From NCBI RefSeq assembly GCF_013409995.1, contig NZ_JACCBX010000017.1, positions 62,001 through 126,000 of the forward strand: DNA of 64,000 nucleotides, read 5' to 3'. The notes below the pieces were generated by a model, which saw nothing but the letters and a program-made list of their open reading frames with translations, made no database searches and was not told the origin of the DNA. The stretch is from Neobacillus driksii (GTDB lineage: Bacteria; Bacillota; Bacilli; Bacillales; Cytobacillaceae). Of the stretch, positions 53,808 through 61,980 are shown one piece after another. The translations under genes were made by a program, and so were the position numbers. Numbering within the stretch: position 1 is the first letter of the stretch; every line of letters starts with the position of its first letter.

Positions 53808-54791
53808 GTGAAGGTAGGAATCCTTAGCTTTGCCCATATGCATGCCTATAGCTACGCCGAAGCATTAAACGAAATCAGCGGAGTTGAATTATTTGGCATA
53901 GCAGATGAAAATGAAGAACGCGGTAAAAACGCGGCAAACCAATATAAAACTAACTATTTTCATGACTATCACGATTTATTAAAAGAAGACATTGATGCTG
54001 TTATTATTTGCAGTGAAAATAGTAGGCATAAAGAGATGACTATTGCAGCCGCAAAAGCGGGAAAACATATTCTTTGTGAAAAACCACTTGCTACCTCTGT
54101 CGAAGATGCACAGTCCATGATTGAAACATGTAAAAAGTATGGTGTAAAACTGCAGACCGCATTTCCTGTTCGTTTTAATCCACCTGTCCAACGTGTCAAG
54201 CAAATGATAGACAATGGCGAGTTAGGAAGAATTGTTGCGATCCGCGGAACAAACCGAGGCCAAAATCCGGGAGGATGGTTTATCGAAGAAGAGCTGTCAG
54301 GTGGCGGTGCGGTTCTTGACCATACAGTACATGTGGTTGATTTAATGCGCTGGTTTATGAATAGCGAAGTGAAAGAGGTATATGCAGAAGTGGACACTGT
54401 CTTTAACGATATCCAAATCGATGATTGCGGATTGTTAATGCTTGAATTTGAAAATGGTGTTTTTGCTTCCCACGATCCAAGTTGGTCCAGATGTAAAACC
54501 TTCCCGACCTGGGGGGATGTGACCATGGAGATAGTGGGAACCAACGGGGTTGTCCACTTGGATGCATTTAATCAGCATTTTATGGTCTATAATGATGCAG
54601 ACCATAAGGTCAATCAGGAATTTTGGGGTAATTCTTATGATTTAGGGTTAGTTGAGGATTTTATACATTGCCTAAAAGAAGACAGAGAGCCGTCAATCAC
54701 TGGCTTTGATGGCCTAAAGGCTATGGAAGTTGCGATAAAGGCCTATGAATCAGCTAAAATGAAAAAACCAATCCGAATAAGGAATGAATGA
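53808..54791 (+). CDS. Gfo/Idh/MocA-family oxidoreductase
   Basis: The protein has 327 residues from GTG 53808, with AAAGGAGG nine bases upstream; the TTG at 53799 abuts the ribosome site. The nucleotide-binding start is unusual (GILSFAHMHAYSY instead of GxGxxG), as in the locus A protein at 17177. EKP is intact (CEKPLATS), and GGGAVLDHTVHVVDLMRW forms the active site. It is directly coupled to the enzyme before it, so two dehydrogenases or a dehydrogenase/reductase pair are made in fixed ratio. Confidence 0.87.
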   Translation: MKVGILSFAHMHAYSYAEALNEISGVELFGIADENEERGKNAANQYKTNYFHDYHDLLKEDIDAVIICSENSRHKEMTIAAAKAGKHILCEKPLATSVEDAQSMIETCKKYGVKLQTAFPVRFNPPVQRVKQMIDNGELGRIVAIRGTNRGQNPGGWFIEEELSGGGAVLDHTVHVVDLMRWFMNSEVKEVYAEVDTVFNDIQIDDCGLLMLEFENGVFASHDPSWSRCKTFPTWGDVTMEIVGTNGVVHLDAFNQHFMVYNDADHKVNQEFWGNSYDLGLVEDFIHCLKEDREPSITGFDGLKAMEVAIKAYESAKMKKPIRIRNE

Positions 54792-54899
54792 AAGGAATGT
54801 GATGTAAAACAATGTGATGCCAGAGACTGACTCTAAATTGGGATTATTCTCTCCAAACGCGCAGCATTAACAATGATAGGAAAAGGAGGGGAATCTAGA

Positions 54900-55511
54900 A
54901 TGTTATCTTATGATGGAGCGATAATGCGAGCCTTATCGTCAATGGGAAATTATTGTTTATTAAATCTGCTATGGATTATTTTTTCACTCCCAGTAATAAC
55001 GGTATTTCCAGCAACTGTTGCCATGTTCGGCATTCTGAAAGAGTGGAAAAATGGGTCTGAACCACCTATGTTAAGCACATTCTTTTCTATCTTTAAAAAA
55101 AATATACTAAAAAGCAGCTTTATCGGCGTTATTCAAATAGTATGCAGCATTATTTTTATCGTTGATTTTCAAATTATTTGGAATATGGAAGGTAACTTAA
55201 AATTAATCCTTTTTCCCGTTTTAATGCTATTGGGATTCATTTTCATATCCACGTCACTTTATCTCTATCCAATAATGGCCAAATATGATATGCCACTTAA
55301 ACTACTTGTTAAAAAGGCATTCTTCCTGTCAGCAGCAAGACCTTTTTCACCACTTATGATGATCGTGATTTTTGTCATTATGATTTTCATATGTACAATT
55401 GCCCGATTTTTACCTTTTGTATGTGCATTTAGCATATGTGGGGTAATTAATTACCGATTGGTTTCGAGCACCATCGAAAAGGCAAATAAGATTGCTTTAA
55501 AGGCTAAATAA
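54900..55511 (+). CDS. DUF624 (YesL-like) membrane protein
   Basis: This 203-residue integral membrane protein has about five predicted helices and the N-terminal motif NLLWIIFSLPVITVFPAT, typical of DUF624. ATG 54900 follows AAAGGAGGGG; the earlier in-frame ATG overlaps no site. These proteins sit in many oligosaccharide loci of Bacilli beside ABC importers and may help their assembly or regulation, but the biochemical role is unknown. The gene lies in the middle of the oxidoreductase genes of locus C. Confidence 0.85.
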   Translation: MLSYDGAIMRALSSMGNYCLLNLLWIIFSLPVITVFPATVAMFGILKEWKNGSEPPMLSTFFSIFKKNILKSSFIGVIQIVCSIIFIVDFQIIWNMEGNLKLILFPVLMLLGFIFISTSLYLYPIMAKYDMPLKLLVKKAFFLSAARPFSPLMMIVIFVIMIFICTIARFLPFVCAFSICGVINYRLVSSTIEKANKIALKAK

Positions 55512-55574
55512 CATTAAAAAATTCGGAATGTTGTGATTTGATTTACAGATACCATTTAAAAGGAGAGGTTTATT

Positions 55575-56651
55575 ATGACAAAATTAAATATTGGAGTCAT
55601 CGGGGCAGGATCCATATCAGCTTTACATTTGCAGTCGTATGAAAAGAATCAACGTGCAAATCTTTATGCCGTTTGTGATTTAAACGAACAGAGAGCAGAA
55701 ACAAAAGCTCAAACCTATAGTATTCAAAAGGTTTATACAGATTATCATGAACTGCTAGCCGATCCGCTTGTTGATGCAGTGAGTATTTGTACATGGAACA
55801 ATTCGCATGCAGAAATTGCCATTGCAGCAATGGAGGCAGGAAAGCATGTCCTAGTAGAAAAGCCATTATGTAAAACAGTGGAGGAGGCGCTCAAGGTTCA
55901 GGAGGCAGTTAAACGCTCAGGTAAGCTTCTCCAGGTTGGATTTGTCCGAAGATATGCCACGAATACGAAAATCGTAAAACAGTTTATGGATGCTGGAGAT
56001 ATCGGAGAAATATACTATGCGAAAGCTTCCTGCTTAAGGCGGTTAGGAAACCCGGGCGGCTGGTTTGCTGACAATGAGCGATCTGGTGGGGGACCGTTGA
56101 TTGACCTGGGTGTTCATGTCATTGATCTTTGCTGGTATTTAATGGGGAAACCAAAAGTGAAATCAGTAAGTGGGAACACTTATTCAAAATTAGGAAATCG
56201 CTCCAATATCAATCATCTATCTTTTTATCAAGCTTCGGATTATGATCCAAATCATAACTCGGTGGAAGATCTTGCGAATGCCATCATTCGATTTGACAAT
56301 GGTGCTTCGATCATGGTGGATGTTAGCTTCACTCTCCATGCAAAAGAAGATGAGATTTCTGTAAAACTATATGGAGATAAAGGTGGAGTTGAAATTGAAC
56401 CAGAGCTTTTCTTGGTTTCAGAAAAGCACAATACCATTTTAAATATTACTCCACAGGTAGATAATTTGAAGTTTGATTTTGTCCAAGGATTTCAAAATGA
56501 AATCGACCATTTTGTCTTAAGTTGTTTTGGTGAAAAACCTACACTAAGTCCTGTTGAAGACGGTGTTGAGATAATGAAAATTTTAAATGCAGTATATGAA
56601 TCAGCGGAAAAAGGTATTGAAATTACATTTGAACAAGAAGTGGAAGTTTAA
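55575..56651 (+). CDS. Gfo/Idh/MocA-family oxidoreductase
   Basis: This is a 358-residue dehydrogenase with GAGSIS in the nucleotide loop, the catalytic VEKPLC, and GGGPLIDLGVHVIDLCWY as active-site segment. It is the paralogue of the locus C enzyme at 48825, and an acidic C-terminal helix closes the protein. ATG follows AAAAGGAGAGG. It probably acts in the same amino-sugar pathway, followed by the MFS carrier gene after a weak hairpin. Confidence 0.87.
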   Translation: MTKLNIGVIGAGSISALHLQSYEKNQRANLYAVCDLNEQRAETKAQTYSIQKVYTDYHELLADPLVDAVSICTWNNSHAEIAIAAMEAGKHVLVEKPLCKTVEEALKVQEAVKRSGKLLQVGFVRRYATNTKIVKQFMDAGDIGEIYYAKASCLRRLGNPGGWFADNERSGGGPLIDLGVHVIDLCWYLMGKPKVKSVSGNTYSKLGNRSNINHLSFYQASDYDPNHNSVEDLANAIIRFDNGASIMVDVSFTLHAKEDEISVKLYGDKGGVEIEPELFLVSEKHNTILNITPQVDNLKFDFVQGFQNEIDHFVLSCFGEKPTLSPVEDGVEIMKILNAVYESAEKGIEITFEQEVEV

Positions 56652-56673
56652 TAGTTATGATAAAGATAGAAAA

Positions 56674-56698
56674 GCCATTTCTGTAATGGCCTTCTATT
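56674..56698 (+). terminator. Weak hairpin before the MFS gene
   Basis: GCCATT pairs with AATGGC around a five-base loop and is followed by CTTCTATTT. Only six pairs are perfect, with more pairing possible outside across a mismatch. Confidence 0.35.
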
Positions 56699-56725
56699 TA
56701 ATTGCAAGATAGAAGGTGCTCCCAA

Positions 56726-57886
56726 GTGAATAATAAATTATTGAAAGCATTTTATTTCTGCTTTTTTCTAAGTGTGGGTTCCTTGCAATTTCTAAATTTA
56801 TATTACTTAGATTTTGGTCTAACAAAGGCAGAAATAGGCGTATTATTTGGTGTCGGTCCATTAATCATGATCTGCTCCCAGCCGCTGTTTGGATTTTTAA
56901 CGGATTTTTGGGATGCACCTAAGAGAACGCTATTTCTGACAATACTCGGTTCCGCCATTACTGTTTTGTTTTATCCATTATCCATGGATTTTCAGCATTT
57001 ATTAATTCTAACAATAATTTATTCATTATTTCAAAGTGCCGTTATACCAATTGCCGATAGTACCGCACTAGAGCTTTTACAGGAAAGAAATGATTATGGG
57101 AAAATCCGTTTATGGGGTTCATTAGGATATGCTGTAGGAGTTATTTCAATAGGGAAAATCCTCGACCTTTTTGGATTGCCTTTGATGTTTGTCCTACATT
57201 GCTCTCTATTGCTACTATCACTTCTATTAGCAATAAGTCTCCCGATAAAAAAAGGGGCAAAAAAGCATTTCAAATTCTCTGAAGCCATAGGGTTATTAAA
57301 AAATCCAGCATTTATTATCTTTTTGATCTTCAATTTTGTTTTGCAATTGACGATCAATGCAAATAATTCTTTTTATGCGATTTATTTAAAAACATTGGGC
57401 GCCAGTATATCCCTGGTTGGATTTGCCCTATTGATTAAATCGGTACTGGAAATACCGCTATTTGCAATGTCAAAAAAATTAATGAAACGTTTTTCCTATC
57501 CCATGTTACTGACTATCGTAGCAATTGTTTATTCCATTAGATGGTTGATATTAGGTGTTAGTTCGAATCTTACCATTTTAGTCGTATCGCAGATTCTTCT
57601 AAGTCTATCATTTAGCATCCAGTACTTTGTATCGGTGGCTTACGTTGACTACATCACCCCAGAAAGATATCGTGCAACCGGGCAAACATTATATTGGGCT
57701 ATTACATTTGGGCTTGGCGGGCTAATGGGAAATATACTCGCTGGCTTTGTTTTAAACTATATTACCATTAGTCATATGTACGAATTCGCCTCCCTTTTAG
57801 CCATTCTATGTACAATATTTCTATGGATGTTTCCACGTAACCAACATGGAAGTAAATATAAGCAATCTATTAGTTACAATAAATAG
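56726..57886 (+). CDS. MFS transporter
   Basis: This is a 386-residue carrier with about twelve predicted membrane helices, resembling the MFS_1-like (nucleoside:H+ symporter-type, PF12832) group. Conserved-looking parts are GVGPLIMICSQPLFGFLTD after helix two and a YGKIRLWGSLGYAVG segment in the first half. GTG 56726 follows AAGGTG by seven bases; the earlier TTG has no site. It closes locus C and could import a monosaccharide or glycoside, or export a product of the pathway. The substrate is unknown. Confidence 0.85.
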   Translation: MNNKLLKAFYFCFFLSVGSLQFLNLYYLDFGLTKAEIGVLFGVGPLIMICSQPLFGFLTDFWDAPKRTLFLTILGSAITVLFYPLSMDFQHLLILTIIYSLFQSAVIPIADSTALELLQERNDYGKIRLWGSLGYAVGVISIGKILDLFGLPLMFVLHCSLLLLSLLLAISLPIKKGAKKHFKFSEAIGLLKNPAFIIFLIFNFVLQLTINANNSFYAIYLKTLGASISLVGFALLIKSVLEIPLFAMSKKLMKRFSYPMLLTIVAIVYSIRWLILGVSSNLTILVVSQILLSLSFSIQYFVSVAYVDYITPERYRATGQTLYWAITFGLGGLMGNILAGFVLNYITISHMYEFASLLAILCTIFLWMFPRNQHGSKYKQSISYNK

Positions 57887-58074
57887 ATGCATAAAGAGAA
57901 CCGAATTATAAATGAATTTTTTCAGAAGAAATTCTTTAATTGAACAGACAGAAACAATGCTTGTAGGAAGCGTAAAAGTTTAAAAATAAATTCCTAAATC
58001 CATAAGTGGATTGCAAAGTTAGCAGCCAAGACGTACTAATTTTTTCGCAGGATGCAGTTTAAAAAAAGATAATC

Positions 58075-58126
58075 AGCAAACCAAAGCCCCTTTGATCTTA
58101 TCCAATCAGAGGGGCTTTGGTTTGCT
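58075..58126 (-). terminator. Large near-perfect hairpin (22-base arms)
   Basis: Arms 58075-58096 and 58105-58126 pair over 22 positions with one G-T pair; the loop has eight bases. A run of T's follows only on the minus strand (seven T's after seven bases), so it should terminate minus-strand transcription, for example from the small frame at 58106-58219 whose stop lies inside the stem. On the plus strand it may protect the mRNA end of locus C. Confidence 0.65.
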
Positions 58127-58219
58127 GTAGAAATAATTACATTTCCCTTCTTCATCAGGCCGGCACATTACCCAATATGGAAGTTCCCTGCCTATTTTTG
58201 TAAATTCCACTTGACTCAA
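58106..58219 (-). CDS. Possible 37-residue small protein or remnant
   Basis: On the minus strand, TTG at 58219 opens MSQVEFTKIGRELPYWVMCR and then PDEEGKCNYFYSKPKPL, ending with TGA inside the big hairpin. The composition (aromatic, two Cys, Pro-Lys-Pro tail) looks like real protein. However, no strong ribosome site precedes TTG or the GTG three codons later, and the frame stays open about 13 codons further upstream. It could be a small gene with its own terminator or the last part of a lost longer gene. Confidence 0.35.
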   Translation of the reverse strand: MSQVEFTKIGRELPYWVMCRPDEEGKCNYFYSKPKPL

Positions 58220-58239
58220 TGTATAGTTTACTTTACATT
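58211..58239 (+). promoter_or_regulatory. Candidate promoter for the membrane protein-HTH pair
   Basis: TTGACT (58211-58216) and TACATT (58234-58239) are spaced by 17 bases, about 55 bases before the ATG at 58295. The region after it (GTATAAC repeats) might serve as operator for the HTH protein. Confidence 0.45.
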
Positions 58240-58294
58240 TAGTATAACAAGTTTAACTTCTTGTAAAAATAATCATACACTAAAGAGGTGAATT

Positions 58295-58741
58295 ATGACG
58301 TATCAAGAAAAGAAAAGTATCGTTTCGGTCATTAGTGCAATTCTCATTTTCGTCTCGTATTGTTTGTTCATGTACCCGCGCTACCCAGGAGTGGGTGTCG
58401 AGTCGAGTGAGGTGTTTCATTATTGGGGTTCCTTCGTCCTGAACCTGACTTTGTTTTCAATCGTCGCACATATCATCATCAGCATTATTTTCAACATTGT
58501 ATTTAGAATGACGACCAATGAAAAAGAACCAGCATTTGCGGATGAATTAGATAAGTTAATTAACTTGAAAGCGTTCCGAAATTCATTTTTTGTGTTTGTC
58601 GTTGGTTTTCTGTTTGCAATGGGATCGCTGGCCTTTTATCAGCCATTACATGTGATGTTCATGATTCTGATTTCTTCAGGTTTCATTTCAGATGTCACTG
58701 GCTCGGTTACAAAACTTTATCACTATCGGAGAGGAGTGTAA
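58295..58741 (+). CDS. Four-helix membrane protein (DUF2178-like)
   Basis: This 148-residue membrane protein has four predicted helices in two pairs, separated by a cytoplasmic loop with ADELDKLINLKAFRN, a feature of small membrane partners of XRE-type regulators. ATG follows AGAGGTG. Its stop is three bases before the start of the HTH gene. It may hold or sense for that regulator. Family assignment is from general pattern only. Confidence 0.75.
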   Translation: MTYQEKKSIVSVISAILIFVSYCLFMYPRYPGVGVESSEVFHYWGSFVLNLTLFSIVAHIIISIIFNIVFRMTTNEKEPAFADELDKLINLKAFRNSFFVFVVGFLFAMGSLAFYQPLHVMFMILISSGFISDVTGSVTKLYHYRRGV

Positions 58742-58743
58742 GA

Positions 58744-58968
58744 ATGGGTAAAAATCTTGTCGGCAATCACATCCGTAAATTACGATTCAACCATGATGAA
58801 ATGACACAGCAGCAGTTGGCTGACAAGGTGGGAGTAACCAGGCAAACCATCGTAGCTCTCGAAAAGGGAAACTACTCCCCATCACTGGAACTAGCTTTTC
58901 GCATCGCTCATGCCTTCAACTTACCATTGGAAGAAGTATTCTTTTATGGGGATCACACAAAGCAGTAA
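58744..58968 (+). CDS. Cro/CI (XRE)-type transcriptional regulator
   Basis: This is a 74-residue single-domain DNA-binding protein. The helix-turn-helix spans about residues 19-40 (MTQQQLADKVGVTRQTIVAL), followed by EKGNYSPSLELAFRIAHAFN, the usual pattern of this family (YgzD/YvaO-like). It is coupled to the membrane protein upstream with GGAGAGG as ribosome site. It probably regulates this pair and perhaps the DUF4386 and dehydrogenase genes that follow. Confidence 0.9.
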   Translation: MGKNLVGNHIRKLRFNHDEMTQQQLADKVGVTRQTIVALEKGNYSPSLELAFRIAHAFNLPLEEVFFYGDHTKQ

Positions 58969-59019
58969 GAACAATCCATGCTTAACGTTTTTGAATTTAT
59001 GACGTGAGGGGATAGAAAA

Positions 59020-59739
59020 ATGAATTCAAACAGAAAAGCTGCAAAAATTGTGGGAGTCCTGTTTATACTTGCTGCTGTTACAGCAGTGATAGGTCTAAAC
59101 TTATATGATCCGATCTTAAACGGTCCCGATTATTTACTAAAAGGTTCCGAACACGCCAACCAAGTGATACTCGGAGCTGTAATGGAATTAATGCTAGTTG
59201 TTTCAGCGGTTGGAACGGCCACAACCATGTTTCCATTGTTAAGACAGTATAATGAAACAATCGCCCTTTGGCATGTTTGCTTCAGGTTTCTGGAAGCGAT
59301 TATTATTACAGTTGGTGTCATCAGTGTATTGTCCCTCTTAACCCTAAGCCGAGAATTCGTAGCAGCAGGAGCCCCAGATCCTTCATCTTTTCACTCTTCA
59401 GGCATAATCCTAAAAGCAATACATGACTGGACATTTATGCTTGGTCCACTTTTCATGCTTGGTATCAATACGGTGATGTATAGTTATATCTTTTATAAAA
59501 CAAAGCTTGTACCCAGATTTATTTCCATCCTAGGTATGACAGGAGCCATTTGTGTTTTCGTTTGTTCCTTGTTCGTAATGTTTGGTGTATTTCCTCAAAT
59601 CTCTTTTTTGGGGGCCGTTTTGGCGGTGCCTGTAGCAGCGAATGAAATGATTTTAGCCGTATGGCTGATCGTAAAAGGATTTAATGAAAATGCGATTACG
59701 ACCCTCACTGCAAAAAGAGAAAGGAAAGCAGCTTTATGA
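59020..59739 (+). CDS. DUF4386 family membrane protein
   Basis: This 239-residue integral membrane protein has about six predicted helices. The start NRKAAKIVGVLFILAAVTAV and the central CFRFLEAIIITVGVISVLSL segment are as in DUF4386, a family of unknown role common in Bacilli. ATG follows GAGGGG. Its stop codon overlaps the start of the next gene (ATGA), so the two are co-translated. Confidence 0.85.
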   Translation: MNSNRKAAKIVGVLFILAAVTAVIGLNLYDPILNGPDYLLKGSEHANQVILGAVMELMLVVSAVGTATTMFPLLRQYNETIALWHVCFRFLEAIIITVGVISVLSLLTLSREFVAAGAPDPSSFHSSGIILKAIHDWTFMLGPLFMLGINTVMYSYIFYKTKLVPRFISILGMTGAICVFVCSLFVMFGVFPQISFLGAVLAVPVAANEMILAVWLIVKGFNENAITTLTAKRERKAAL

Positions 59740-60698
59740 GAGCCATGATATGCACAGATTATGGAACTCCGGATGTTTTTCAGCTCAAAGAGATAAAAAC
59801 GCCAATCCCGAAAGATCATGAAGTCAGGATAAAAATACACGCCGCTTCCGTCGGACCATCAGACTGTACCTTTCGAAAAGGTTCACCCTTCGTTAAGCTT
59901 GTATACGGGTTTAGAAGACCGAAGAACCCGATATTTGGTACGGAACTGTCAGGCATAATTGATTCTGTTGGCAAAAAAGTAACACGATATAAAGTAGGTG
60001 ACCAAGTATTTGGGTTAAGTGCAAAGACGTTCGGTGCCCAAGCTGAATACAAATGTCTGCACGAAAACACCCCTCTGGCAATCATACCTCCAGCAATGTC
60101 CTGTGAAGAAGCGGTCGCTATCTGTGATGGTGCACCCACCGCATTGACGTTCCTTCGCGATAAAGCAAAGGTTCAGCGCGGACAACGTGTTTTGATTAAT
60201 GGTGCATCTGGAGCGGTGGGGATTTATGCCGTACAGATTGCGAAATACTTGGACGCGGAAGTGACAGGAGTATGCAGCGGTGCAAATGTGGAGTTGGTAA
60301 AATCGCACGGAGCAGATAAAGTGATTGACTATACCCGGGTGGATTTTACGAAAAACGGTCAACTCTATGACGTTATTTTTGATGCGGTGGGAAAGCGATC
60401 CTTTGCAGTATGTAAAGGATCGCTCACGCAAAGAGGCGTCTACCTTTCCACAGTACTTTCTCTATCCATTCTTTTAGACATGATGAAGACTACGGTGTTT
60501 AGTAACAAGAAAGCCATTTTTGTGACAGCAGGACTAATGCAGAACCAAGCGAATCTAACCTTTCTTACAGAGCTTTATAAGTCTGGGAAGATCAAAGCAG
60601 TTATCGATCAACGATATCCGCTGGAACATCTTGCCGAAGCTCACCGTTACGTGGAAACGGGTCACAAAAAAGGAAATGTAATAATAACTGTAGTGTGA
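59736..60698 (+). CDS. Medium-chain NAD(P)-dependent dehydrogenase (quinone oxidoreductase-like)
   Basis: This 320-residue MDR enzyme has an N-terminal GroES-like domain (IPKDHEVRIKIHAASVGPSD, then GTELSGIIDSVGKKVTRYKVGDQV) and a Rossmann domain with INGASGAVGIYAVQIAKYL as nucleotide loop. It lacks the zinc-binding Cys set, so it is of the zinc-free quinone reductase/enoyl reductase type, with NADPH as likely cofactor. It overlaps the DUF4386 gene by four bases and ends before a terminator. The natural substrate is unknown. Confidence 0.88.
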   Translation: MRAMICTDYGTPDVFQLKEIKTPIPKDHEVRIKIHAASVGPSDCTFRKGSPFVKLVYGFRRPKNPIFGTELSGIIDSVGKKVTRYKVGDQVFGLSAKTFGAQAEYKCLHENTPLAIIPPAMSCEEAVAICDGAPTALTFLRDKAKVQRGQRVLINGASGAVGIYAVQIAKYLDAEVTGVCSGANVELVKSHGADKVIDYTRVDFTKNGQLYDVIFDAVGKRSFAVCKGSLTQRGVYLSTVLSLSILLDMMKTTVFSNKKAIFVTAGLMQNQANLTFLTELYKSGKIKAVIDQRYPLEHLAEAHRYVETGHKKGNVIITVV

Positions 60699-60745
60699 GG
60701 CAAATGCTTTTTAAAGGATAGAATGCATTTTTTTTGAAGGAAGGG

Positions 60746-60776
60746 GAGCGTTAATCTTAAAGGATTAACGCTCTTT
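60746..60776 (+). terminator. Rho-independent terminator
   Basis: A perfect 11-base stem GAGCGTTAATC / GATTAACGCTC with a six-base loop is followed by TTTAG. It ends the dehydrogenase operon. Confidence 0.75.
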
Positions 60777-60887
60777 AGCAGTTACATATATTGTCATAGC
60801 ATCGCTAGCTAAAAATATGGGAGTTTCATGATGAAGGTAATGTGTTATTCTATAGAGGTAAATATGGTGAAATAGGAGAGAAAAACA

Positions 60888-61475
60888 TTGTCTAAAGAAA
60901 TATTATCTAAACAAACCGCAGGTGTTTTAAGCGCTGTCATGAACCAGCCCCATTGGAAAAAGGATGAGCTTCCACAAAGAATGACCCAAGTATTAAAAGA
61001 AATAAAACAAGGTGCGAATTCGCAAGAAGCTTATTTAGAGACGATACTTAAGAACGTAACCTTTTTGATTGGAAATACGAACCGAGCAATCGCTTTTTTA
61101 AAGCATTGTATTGATGAAGAAAAGTTTGTTCCGCAAGAAACATTTCAAACGCTCATGTTGGACGTCCCTAGACAAATGAACGAGTCTAATTTCTTCGCCG
61201 AAAATATGCCTCGTTTTAAGGACATGGTGTACAAAGGTTCCACTGAAGAAGAGCAAATAGCCAATGCAGAATTTGTCTATTGCAATGTCAGGCTAGTAAA
61301 CGATCTGTTAATTGATTTTATAGGTACTTTCCTTCAACCGAATAACAAAGACTTTATGATTCACTTTTTGGAATACGCTTCCGATGTAGTAGTAGATACC
61401 GTAATGCACCATTGTCAAAATATTTCGAACCTGATCCTAAAAGAAATAAACCAGAATATCAAAATAGAGAATTAG
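60888..61475 (+). CDS. Hypothetical helical protein
   Basis: This 195-residue soluble protein is almost entirely helical by composition, with many Asn, Gln and Glu and no signal or membrane segment. TTG at 60888 is the start, as AATAGGAGAG lies seven bases upstream. Visible segments are AVMNQPHWKKDELP and VVVDTVMHHCQNISN with two His and one Cys. I do not recognise the family. It is convergent with the minus-strand gene that ends eleven bases further on. Confidence 0.7.
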   Translation: MSKEILSKQTAGVLSAVMNQPHWKKDELPQRMTQVLKEIKQGANSQEAYLETILKNVTFLIGNTNRAIAFLKHCIDEEKFVPQETFQTLMLDVPRQMNESNFFAENMPRFKDMVYKGSTEEEQIANAEFVYCNVRLVNDLLIDFIGTFLQPNNKDFMIHFLEYASDVVVDTVMHHCQNISNLILKEINQNIKIEN

Positions 61476-61486
61476 TAAACTAAAAA

Positions 61487-61849
61487 TTATCTCTTTTGTG
61501 GGACAGTGTCAAACGATCTCACATAAAGGGGTTTTTTTGTAACTGAAAATTTAATTATACCGAGGATTAAAAATACCATACTGATTGTCCAAAGACCGCC
61601 TGTGATAGCAAGACGTAAAGATATTTCTTCGGAGGCCATTGGATAGTATCCGTCAAAACTAATTGCACGTAACGCTTGATAGACTGCAAGGCTAAATAGT
61701 ATTAAATGACACATGATTAAACCATAAGCCGTTCTAAAAGATTTGCGTTTTTTCGAGAAAAACATTCGTAAAACGATCATAAAGGTGATCCCCATTACGG
61801 TTGAAAAACCGCCTATTAACAAACCCATTGTTTCTTGTTCCATCGGCAT
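61487..61849 (-). CDS. Small three-helix membrane protein, function unknown
   Basis: The protein has about 120 residues with three predicted membrane helices (near residues 7-28, 42-60 and 80-103) and short charged loops (FFSKKRKSFR). The ATG at 61849 lies nine bases after AGGGGTG on the minus strand; GTG 61861 overlaps that site. No recognised domain. It is divergent from the nuclease-fold gene at 61981. Confidence 0.65.
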   Translation of the reverse strand: MPMEQETMGLLIGGFSTVMGITFMIVLRMFFSKKRKSFRTAYGLIMCHLILFSLAVYQALRAISFDGYYPMASEEISLRLAITGGLWTISMVFLILGIIKFSVTKKPLYVRSFDTVPQKR

Positions 61850-61945
61850 TATGCTGTACACCCCTATTAATTTTATTATTTATTAAATTTACCATATTTT
61901 AGAATATTAATGTGACGGAACTGTAAAAACTGTGAAATTTTAAAG

Positions 61946-61951
61946 TATAAT
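61946..61951 (+). promoter_or_regulatory. -10 element before the phosphatase-fold gene
   Basis: A perfect TATAAT lies 30 bases before the ATG at 61981. The -35 region (TGTAAA at 61922, spacer 18) is weak. Confidence 0.4.
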
Positions 61952-61980
61952 ATAAGGAAATAAAACATGGAGGACTACGG

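Noticed and set aside
53969-54544. 191-codon minus-strand frame
   Set aside because: Antisense shadow of the Gfo/Idh/MocA gene at 53808, with no ribosome site of note.
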